A stretch of DNA of 64,000 nucleotides, taken from positions 496,001-560,000 of the forward strand of contig CAXXLS010000017.1 in the NCBI GenBank assembly GCA_963677135.2, in the 5' to 3' direction. Below the pieces are notes generated by a model. The model was not told the DNA's origin. It did not search any database and saw only the letters and a program-made list of their open reading frames with translations. Position numbers and translations under genes: made by a program. Source of the DNA: Seleniibacterium sp963677135. GTDB taxonomy: Bacteria; Desulfobacterota; Desulfuromonadia; Desulfuromonadales; Geopsychrobacteraceae. Position 1 is the first letter of the stretch. The number at the start of each line of letters is the position of its first letter. Positions 58,222 to 64,000 of this stretch are shown piece by piece.

Positions 58222-60170
58222 CATTCATCCGACAACAGGGTCACCCGGGTCTCGTAGTATGGTGTTCCGTCCCCGATGGCACTGGTCATGGCGGTGGTCA
58301 GTCGGTTAAACCCGTGGCCGGCCTTGATCCAGCCACCGCGCTCCGCAAGGACGCAGTCTCTCCTGACGGCCGTGTCAGTGACGAGGCGCGCTCTCATTTC
58401 GCCGGCGGCGCTTTTGACCAGAACCGGCCGGTCCTCACCAAGGCCGCGTTCCGCAGCTTCCTCGGGATGCAGGCGGATAACCGGCAGAGGCGCATGCTCT
58501 TCCAGGGTCCGTTCCGAGCAGATATGGTGGTGGGCGGCGACGGTCAGCAGGGTATAGGGGTATGCGGGATCCGAAGTCCGGGGTTGCATCCCATTGTCGT
58601 CGGTCAGCAATTGGAATTTCCCTGATGCGGTCGGAAAGCGGCGGTCTGCATAAGGGATCATGGGTTCGGGCATGCGAAACGGTCCCTGTCGCAATTGGGC
58701 CGGGGTGCAACCGTGACGGAATATGGGAGCCCCGATTTTTTCCAGCCACAGCTCTGCTGGAAGGCAGAATTCCTCGGCAAATTCAAAGAGCCTGGCCAGT
58801 CCTGAGAAGAGTTCGAAATCGCTTCGGCATTCGCCAATCGGGTCTATTGCCCGATTGACTGGTCCGACATAATTGTGCCCATAGCTGGCCATGATATCGT
58901 GCTCTTCCAGGAAGGTGGTGGCAGGCAGCACCAGATCGGCACACTCCGCGGTGTCATCCATGAAATGTCCGGAGTAGACCACCATCTCCAGAGATTGCAG
59001 GGCCCTGGCGACCTGTTCGGAATCGGGAGCCATGCAGACCGGGTTGCCGGCGGTAATTACGGCCATGCGGATTTCCGGGTCCGAGGCGGTGAGAATCTCC
59101 CGGCCGATTTCGGGCATGAGCAGGGTCCGGCGCCCTGGGTTCAGGTGATCTCCCCAGCAGGTTTGGTCATAGGGGCCGTATTCTTCGAACCCCTGGCTGA
59201 CCCCCCCGCCGGCGATTCCTATAATGCCGCTGGTTGCAGCCAGGGCGTCGATGGCGCGGATGGTGAAGTGGGCGTTTTTATAGCGATGGAGTCCCCAGCC
59301 GAGAAGGATCGAGGTGGGGCGATACTCCATGAGGGTGTGGGCCAGAAAACCGGCGTCCTCGCATGATACGCCGGCTTTAGCACAGAGATCCTCGAGGCTG
59401 AAGCGCTCGACAAGGGTTCGGTAGCCGGGGTAGCCGGTGCAGCAGTTGACAAGGAATTCGCGATCTTCGGCGTGGTGAGAGAAGATGATCTTGGCGGCGG
59501 CCAGGGCCAGGAATCCGTCATTTCCGGGCGCGGGTGCGATATGGCGGTCAGCCAGGCCTGCGGAGCGGTTCCGGTAGGGATCGATGACGATCACCCGGCC
59601 GCTCTGCTGGCTGATATGGCGCATGATCGGAACCAGGCTGATGTTGGTTGTCGCCGGGTTGCGAGCCCACAGGATCATCGCCCGTGAGTGGTAATGATCG
59701 AGGGGATCATGGGAGATCCGGTGGCCGTAATCGAGGTTCTGGGCCGCCTGACCCGTTCCTCCGCAGAGTGATCCGCGCAGGGTCGTCACCCCGCCGAACA
59801 GGTTGAAAAAGTACTTGTTGAGAAGTTTCAGAGCGGTGCGCTCTCCGTATCCCTGGTAATAGAGGACCGCTTCCGGACCCGTTTCGGTCCGCACCTGCTT
59901 GAGCTTTTCAGCGATCAGGACGAGGGCGTGATCCCAGGAGATAGGCTGCCAACCGCCGGAGGTTTTCCGCAGCGGTTTGATGATCCGTTCCTTGCTGTAG
60001 ACCCGCTCGATGTAGGCGCTGGTCTTGTGACAGGCCAGCCCCCTGGTGAAGGGGTGGTCAGGCGCTCCTTTGAGGCCGGTCAGACGGCCATCTTCCACGG
60101 TGGCGACCAGTCCGCAGGTATTGGGACAGTCCCTGGTGCAGGTCGTCGTGATCTGTTGTCGTGAGCTCAT
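58221..60170 (-). CDS. molybdopterin-dependent oxidoreductase (DMSO reductase family)
   Basis: A 649-residue catalytic subunit carrying a molybdenum or tungsten bis-pterin cofactor and one 4Fe-4S cluster. The cluster motif near the N-terminus is CTRDCPNTC with the fourth Cys in RGLACHK, about 27 residues on. The pterin-binding blocks include QPISWDHALVLIAEKL, VLYYQGYG, LRGSLCGGTGQAAQ (a Cys at the usual metal-ligand position), NPATTNISLVPIM and DDTAECADLVLPATTFLEEHDI. The C-terminal cap (YTLLTVAAHHHICSERTLEE, RLHPEEAAERGLGEDRPVLVKS) is complete. There is no Tat signal, so it acts in the cytoplasm. No dedicated FeS or membrane subunit lies next to it, and its electron partner and substrate are unknown. 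Confidence 0.9.
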   Translation of the reverse strand: MSSRQQITTTCTRDCPNTCGLVATVEDGRLTGLKGAPDHPFTRGLACHKTSAYIERVYSKERIIKPLRKTSGGWQPISWDHALVLIAEKLKQVRTETGPEAVLYYQGYGERTALKLLNKYFFNLFGGVTTLRGSLCGGTGQAAQNLDYGHRISHDPLDHYHSRAMILWARNPATTNISLVPIMRHISQQSGRVIVIDPYRNRSAGLADRHIAPAPGNDGFLALAAAKIIFSHHAEDREFLVNCCTGYPGYRTLVERFSLEDLCAKAGVSCEDAGFLAHTLMEYRPTSILLGWGLHRYKNAHFTIRAIDALAATSGIIGIAGGGVSQGFEEYGPYDQTCWGDHLNPGRRTLLMPEIGREILTASDPEIRMAVITAGNPVCMAPDSEQVARALQSLEMVVYSGHFMDDTAECADLVLPATTFLEEHDIMASYGHNYVGPVNRAIDPIGECRSDFELFSGLARLFEFAEEFCLPAELWLEKIGAPIFRHGCTPAQLRQGPFRMPEPMIPYADRRFPTASGKFQLLTDDNGMQPRTSDPAYPYTLLTVAAHHHICSERTLEEHAPLPVIRLHPEEAAERGLGEDRPVLVKSAAGEMRARLVTDTAVRRDCVLAERGGWIKAGHGFNRLTTAMTSAIGDGTPYYETRVTLLSDE

Positions 60171-60192
60171 GATGTCGCCATGGCAAGGGGAA

Positions 60193-61101
60193 TTAAAGCA
60201 GCGAGATAACCACCGGAATTGTCAGCATGGACAACACCGTCGTCAGGAACGTACAACGTGATGCCAGGGACCGGTTTCCGTTGTACTTTTCAGCAAAAAC
60301 CCCAGTCAGGGAGCCCGTTGGCATGGCCACGAGGATAACCGCAATGGTGAAAATCGTCTGGTTGCTGATAAACGGCTTCAGCAGCAGATAGCAGAGGAAG
60401 GGGGCGACGACGAGTTTCATCAGGCTCAAATAGATGACATCGACCCCTTTCAGGGCGTCCTTGATACTGACATCGGCCAGCATGGCCCCGATGATGAACA
60501 TGGAGATGGCCGTTGTCATATCGCCGACCGCTCGCAGTGTGATCAGCGGTGCCTCGGGAAGCTTGATGCCGGTAAGAAAGATGATGATGCCGACCACCGT
60601 AGAAATCAGGGGGGGGTTGACGATCAGGCTTTTAACGGCCTGGGTCATGCTCGATTTGCCGGTGAAGAGCATGACGCCGTAGCTGAAGGCAAACAGGTTG
60701 AAACAGGCAACGAAAATCGATGTGTAAAAAACCCCTTCTTTGCCGTACAGGGAGTAAAGCAGCGGAAAACCGATAAAACCGCAGTTTGAGAAAACCGTTG
60801 AAAAGAGGAGAATATTTCTTTTCAGGGGATCGAATTTAAAATAAAGAAGTTTGCTCAATATGATCAGAAACGAATGAATGACGAAGGCGCACAGGAACAT
60901 GGCGATGCCATTGTTGAGCATCTCCCTGGAAAAATCAAGATGGAATGAGTAGATGACCATACAGGGAACGGTTACCGACAGAAGCACGTCGGTGAATGCC
61001 TTCATGGCAATATCATTCATAATCTTGCGTTTGCGCAAATAGGCGCCGATAGCCATCATCAGAACCAGGCCCAGAACCTGGTTTACTACGTTGTTGTCCA
61101 C
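60193..61101 (-). CDS. AEC family (auxin efflux carrier-like) transporter, copy 1
   Basis: A 302-residue inner-membrane carrier with ten predicted helices in two bundles of five (VLGLVLMMAIGAYLRKRKI, NILLFSTVFSNCGFIGFPLLYSLYG, LIVNPPLISTVVGIIIFLTGIKLPEA, MFIIGAMLADVSI, VILVAMPTGSLTGVFAEKYNG). AEC proteins move organic acids such as malate or malonate. The start is a GTG at 61101 with GAAAAGGC upstream. It lies 22 bp after the molybdoenzyme start, on the same strand and upstream of it, so both may form one transcript and the carrier could supply the enzyme's substrate. Confidence 0.87.
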   Translation of the reverse strand: MDNNVVNQVLGLVLMMAIGAYLRKRKIMNDIAMKAFTDVLLSVTVPCMVIYSFHLDFSREMLNNGIAMFLCAFVIHSFLIILSKLLYFKFDPLKRNILLFSTVFSNCGFIGFPLLYSLYGKEGVFYTSIFVACFNLFAFSYGVMLFTGKSSMTQAVKSLIVNPPLISTVVGIIIFLTGIKLPEAPLITLRAVGDMTTAISMFIIGAMLADVSIKDALKGVDVIYLSLMKLVVAPFLCYLLLKPFISNQTIFTIAVILVAMPTGSLTGVFAEKYNGNRSLASRCTFLTTVLSMLTIPVVISLL

Positions 61102-61341
61102 AATATTTGCCTTTTCCGAATCCGAATAAAGTGAAAGCTGAAGAGTTCCTGCCCGTAAATCCGCGTACGAGGAATGACGATCATTGTCAGGTCTGCAGGC
61201 TGTCCGTATCCTGCTGAAACCGGCCAGCCAAGGCGGAGGAGGGGGACAGGAACTTTATACTATTTTTGCTGCAAATTCACAAGTTTGATGCGCTCTGTTC
61301 TGGCTCTTGCGGATCTGTGCGGACGATGGCGAAATCGCTGG

Positions 61342-61998
61342 TCAGGAATCCTTGAGGAGATCCTGAAGGGTTGCGGCGAGTTCCGTCACATTGTCGACGA
61401 TGTGGTAGGCGCCCCCGAACTCATAACTCTTCATCAGGCTGTGGCGCAGGATAATACAGCGGATACCCGCCGCTTTGGCCGCTGCGAGGCCGCGCGGGGA
61501 GTCCTCAACAACCAGGCATTCTTCCGGTGGGATGGCAAGACGGCTCAGGCCGCTCAGGTAGGGTGCGGGGGAGGGCTTGCTCCCTTCATAATCCTCGTTG
61601 GTCAGGACGAAATCGAAAAAATCGCGCAGGTCCAGACGGGCGTGGATGGTCTCAAAGTGATGACGATAAGCGCTGGTCACAATGCCCATGGGAACTTTTT
61701 TATGCAGGGACTGGAGGACCGGCTTGATCCCTTCTACGGCGAGATCTTCGGCTTCAACGAGTTTACGGTTGTAGATGTCATTGCGTTTCCGGCGGATTTC
61801 CGGAAGCTGTTCGTCGGTCAGGCCGATACTCTGGAACAGGTGCCAGGAACCGATGTTGCGGATCAGGTACCAGTTGAAAAAATCTTCTTCGGAAAGATCA
61901 AGGCCGTATGAGTTCAGAAGTTCTTTGTTGGCGGCAAAGAAGAGGTGCTCGGTATCGACAAGCACCCCGTCATTATCCCAAAGGATTCCCTGAAGCAT
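61342..61998 (-). CDS. HAD superfamily hydrolase (beta-phosphoglucomutase-like)
   Basis: A 218-residue phosphatase-type protein. All four HAD motifs are visible: the nucleophile Asp pair in ILWDNDGVLVDTE, the Ser/Thr of GIVTSAYRHHFE, the Lys region NEDYEGSKPSPAPYLSGL and the acidic pair in CLVVEDSPRGLAAAKAAGI. A helical cap lies between motifs one and two, as in beta-phosphoglucomutase and sugar-phosphate phosphatases. The ATG at 61998 (MLQGILWDND) is chosen over an upstream start at 62061, since HAD proteins begin just before motif one. AGGAT is rather far upstream. The substrate is unknown. Confidence 0.87.
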   Translation of the reverse strand: MLQGILWDNDGVLVDTEHLFFAANKELLNSYGLDLSEEDFFNWYLIRNIGSWHLFQSIGLTDEQLPEIRRKRNDIYNRKLVEAEDLAVEGIKPVLQSLHKKVPMGIVTSAYRHHFETIHARLDLRDFFDFVLTNEDYEGSKPSPAPYLSGLSRLAIPPEECLVVEDSPRGLAAAKAAGIRCIILRHSLMKSYEFGGAYHIVDNVTELAATLQDLLKDS

Positions 61999-62218
61999 TA
62001 TTATGATTGATCCTGTCTGTTCATTCGTTTGCCTGGTGAGGCCAACGGCAGCTGCAGGCATGATTGCCCGGTGGTTTGATTACAGCCGTAGGTTAGCCAG
62101 CCAGCATTCACCAGTCAAGTCCCCCGTCGGTCCCTTTATCCGAAACCCGCCCGGATGATTAGCAGTGGAGCTTCAGTGAGCATGGTCAATTGTGGAGGCG
62201 AGTGACCTGACGGTTTCG

Positions 62219-62566
62219 TCAGAAACTGATGATGTCGAACCCGGCGTCCCGGTAGCTCGCCATGCTTGGATGACCGGACATGTCACCCAGCAGCGGCAAC
62301 CCGCTCGCGACTGCGGCGTCAAGGGTGCCAAGCTTGGCTGCGCAGGCTTTACAGACGCCATCGACCACCCCGGCTTCTCGGCATTTTTTCCAGAGTCCAT
62401 GCAGCGGATGACCCGTTTCGACAAGTTCCGGGACCAGTTTTACGGCCGCCCCTTCAATGACGATTTTCGCCTGGTAACCTTTTTCATTCATGTCGAGGGC
62501 ATTCAGGAGCACATGGATAAAACACATGGGGTCTCCATTGAAGACAAACAGGGCAACTTTTTTCAT
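62219..62566 (-). CDS. DsrE family protein
   Basis: A 115-residue cytoplasmic protein with the DsrE/DsrF/YchN-like alpha/beta fold: KKVALFVFNGDPMCFIHVLLNALDMNEKGYQAKIVIEGAAVKLVPEL, then DGVCKACAAKLGTLDAAVASGLPLLGDMSGHPSMASYRDAGFDIISF. The paired cysteines in VCKACA could act in sulfur transfer, the known role of some members, but no sulfur-relay genes are adjacent. The ATG at 62566 has AGGAGA 5 bp upstream; a GTG at 62596 is less likely. Confidence 0.82.
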   Translation of the reverse strand: MKKVALFVFNGDPMCFIHVLLNALDMNEKGYQAKIVIEGAAVKLVPELVETGHPLHGLWKKCREAGVVDGVCKACAAKLGTLDAAVASGLPLLGDMSGHPSMASYRDAGFDIISF

Positions 62567-62795
62567 GAGGTCTCCTGGGGCTAGGAATGGTATCACGGCG
62601 AAAATAACTGCGCTGATCTGGATCTTCGGCTCGCATAAAGCTGCGCACAGCGACCGCGGATCTCATTGACACGAAAATTCTAGACGGTAACGCTCATCTG
62701 TCAATCCTTCCCGGGTAAAAGACCTTTTTGAACAGGACCGGGAAGGGGCATGACGGCATTCAGCGGCAATCTTCAGAAGCGGATTCGGATCCTCT

Positions 62796-63737
62796 TTAGA
62801 TGATAACTCTGTGAATATAGGTCAGAACCAGGGTCAGGGTGACGATGGAACATAGCGTTGACAGGACGATCGCGGTACTGACGGTCGCGGCACCAACCCC
62901 GTACCGTTGCGAAAATATATAAGCGTTGATGCCAACCGGCATGGAGGAGGTCAACAGGGCTGTCGCCGCCCACAGGAGTGGCAGGCTGAAGACATGAAAA
63001 GCGAGGATCCAGACCAGCAAGGGCATGGCGATCATCTTGAGCAGAATGGTCAGAAGGGCCGGCCTCATATGCCCTCTGATCTGGTACTTGTTCATTGACG
63101 CCCCCAGCACGAACAGGGCGGCCGGGACTGCGCCGCGGCTGAACAGTTTGAACGCATCCTCCACGGGATCGGGGAGACTGACGTTGAGAAGATTGAGAAT
63201 TATGCCGAATATCAGGCTGCCGGTGATGGGGTTCTTGACCAGCTGCAGGACGAGCTGAAGAAGACGTTGCAGCAGAGAGTTCAATCTCAGGGAATTTCGT
63301 TCGGCCGCTATAATCCCGATGCTGAAGAGCGCGAGATTGTGAATGGAAATGATAATGAACAGCGGCAGCATTGCTTCCTCGCCGAGTGCGTAAAGACACA
63401 CCGGCATGCCGACGATGGTCGCATTGGAATAGGAGGCTCCCATTCCGAAAACACTCTGTTCGGGTATCGTGAACTTGAAAAGAACAGCCCCCATAAAAAT
63501 ACTCAGAAGATAGATGGCGAAGACACCCAGATAATAGGCGGAAAGAAAATTCCAGTTGATGTCATCGGGAATCTGCATCTGGATCATGGCAATGAACAGA
63601 AGCGCAGGGATCAGCAAAGTGAAGGTGAATTTAGAAATGGCGTCACTGTCGGCGATGGACAACCAGTCGAGCTTGACGCAGAGATATCCAAACAGGGGAA
63701 TCAGCAGAACGGGAAAAACAATGCTGAAAACTTCCAA
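62796..63737 (-). CDS. AEC family transporter, copy 2
   Basis: A 313-residue membrane carrier with about ten helices (VFSIVFPVLLIPLFGYLCVKLDWL, SKFTFTLLIPALLFIAM, GMGASYSNATIVGMPVCLYALG, LQLVKNPITGSLIFGIILNLLNVSLP, GAVPAALFVLGASM, LLTSSMPVGINAYIFSQRYGVG). It is a distant paralogue of the carrier encoded at 60193. The start is a TTG at 63737 with AAAGGACG upstream. It is monocistronic as far as can be seen; the promoter would lie in the last 260 bp of the window, where I see no convincing boxes. The substrate is unknown, probably a small organic acid. Confidence 0.87.
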   Translation of the reverse strand: MEVFSIVFPVLLIPLFGYLCVKLDWLSIADSDAISKFTFTLLIPALLFIAMIQMQIPDDINWNFLSAYYLGVFAIYLLSIFMGAVLFKFTIPEQSVFGMGASYSNATIVGMPVCLYALGEEAMLPLFIIISIHNLALFSIGIIAAERNSLRLNSLLQRLLQLVLQLVKNPITGSLIFGIILNLLNVSLPDPVEDAFKLFSRGAVPAALFVLGASMNKYQIRGHMRPALLTILLKMIAMPLLVWILAFHVFSLPLLWAATALLTSSMPVGINAYIFSQRYGVGAATVSTAIVLSTLCSIVTLTLVLTYIHRVII

Positions 63738-64000
63738 CGCTTTCGTCCTTTCATGAACAATACATCTAAGAACAACCGGGTCCTGACTGGGGCCGCCTTG
63801 GCATGTCTGTCAAATATTGAGTGTCTTTAACGGGAGGGGGTGTCTTTTCGAGACAAGTTCTCCGGGAGCCGGGAAACCTCAGCGAGATGACGCCTTGCTG
63901 TTGAGGCACGAGCAAGAAAAGAACTCTTACTTTCTCCGGTCTTCATTTCATATCAATGCATCATCATGACACTTATTGACGCGTTTTTCAAAGAATTATT

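Noticed and set aside
1..64000. tRNA, rRNA, prophage, insertion sequence or defence genes
   Set aside because: No cloverleaf, rRNA-like, transposase, integrase or known defence sequence was seen in the intergenic regions or coding sequences.

Overview
The window looks like a chromosomal segment of a Desulfuromonadales-type deltaproteobacterium (Desulfuromonas/Pelobacter/Geobacter relatives). Reasons: a small four-CXXCH periplasmic cytochrome, two tandem copies of the short YxGPERR protein family typical of Geobacter relatives, DUF3047/DUF3014 proteins, a 2-oxoacid:ferredoxin oxidoreductase, a CBS-DRTGG manganese pyrophosphatase and a sigma-54 regulator system. The assignment rests on gene content read by eye, not on a search. 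I see no rRNA, tRNA, CRISPR array, phage or insertion sequence.

Layout. 0-9 kb: a DUF3047 fragment, DAHP synthase, a YggT-DivIVA-DUF167 set, FmdB, FolD and the glycine cleavage operon gcvT-gcvH-gcvPA-gcvPB. 9-17 kb: a TonB-like protein with a 12-bp minisatellite, pta, then the envelope/cell-separation operon ftsE-ftsX-EnvC-like-CtpA-like-YibQ-like; ftsE carries a one-base deletion in its Walker A motif. 17-23 kb: a ParA-like ATPase with extra C-terminal domain, then xseA-xseB-ispA-dxs. 23-35 kb: housekeeping and small regulatory proteins (BioD-like/DRTGG protein, two GSU3473-like proteins, DUF3014, methyltransferase, tautomerase, ArsR-type regulator, DUF3108, Mn-pyrophosphatase, YyaL-type thioredoxin protein, cytochrome, membrane-anchored HTH protein, ispB).

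35-40 kb is the most interesting part: an NtrB-like histidine kinase and an NtrC-like regulator (each with one extra base in a homopolymer), a terminator, and then a gene-free stretch with a large palindrome, an IHF-like site, a GG-N10-GC sigma-54 promoter and about 107 nt predicted to fold into three hairpins, the last an intrinsic terminator whose loop is anti-Shine-Dalgarno. I propose an undescribed sigma-54-dependent small RNA controlled by the neighbouring regulator.

40-44 kb: an amino-acid dehydrogenase next to a three-gene ferredoxin oxidoreductase (gamma-delta fusion, alpha, beta), suggesting oxidative amino-acid use. 44-53 kb: a sugar-acid locus, uxuB-uxuA divergent from a GntR regulator, a DctPQM TRAP transporter, an IdnD-like zinc dehydrogenase and an Ldh-family oxidoreductase; it would convert an imported hexonate or hexuronate to 2-keto-3-deoxygluconate. 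53-64 kb: accessory metabolic genes (DUF924, thioesterase, VanZ, a membrane protein, an old-yellow-enzyme-type reductase convergent with a molybdopterin oxidoreductase, two AEC transporters, a HAD hydrolase and a DsrE protein).

Three genes in 64 kb (ftsE, the kinase, the regulator) are each broken by a single base in a homopolymer, and restoring that base recreates a conserved motif or joins the halves cleanly. Sequencing or assembly error is the simplest explanation, although real mutation cannot be excluded.
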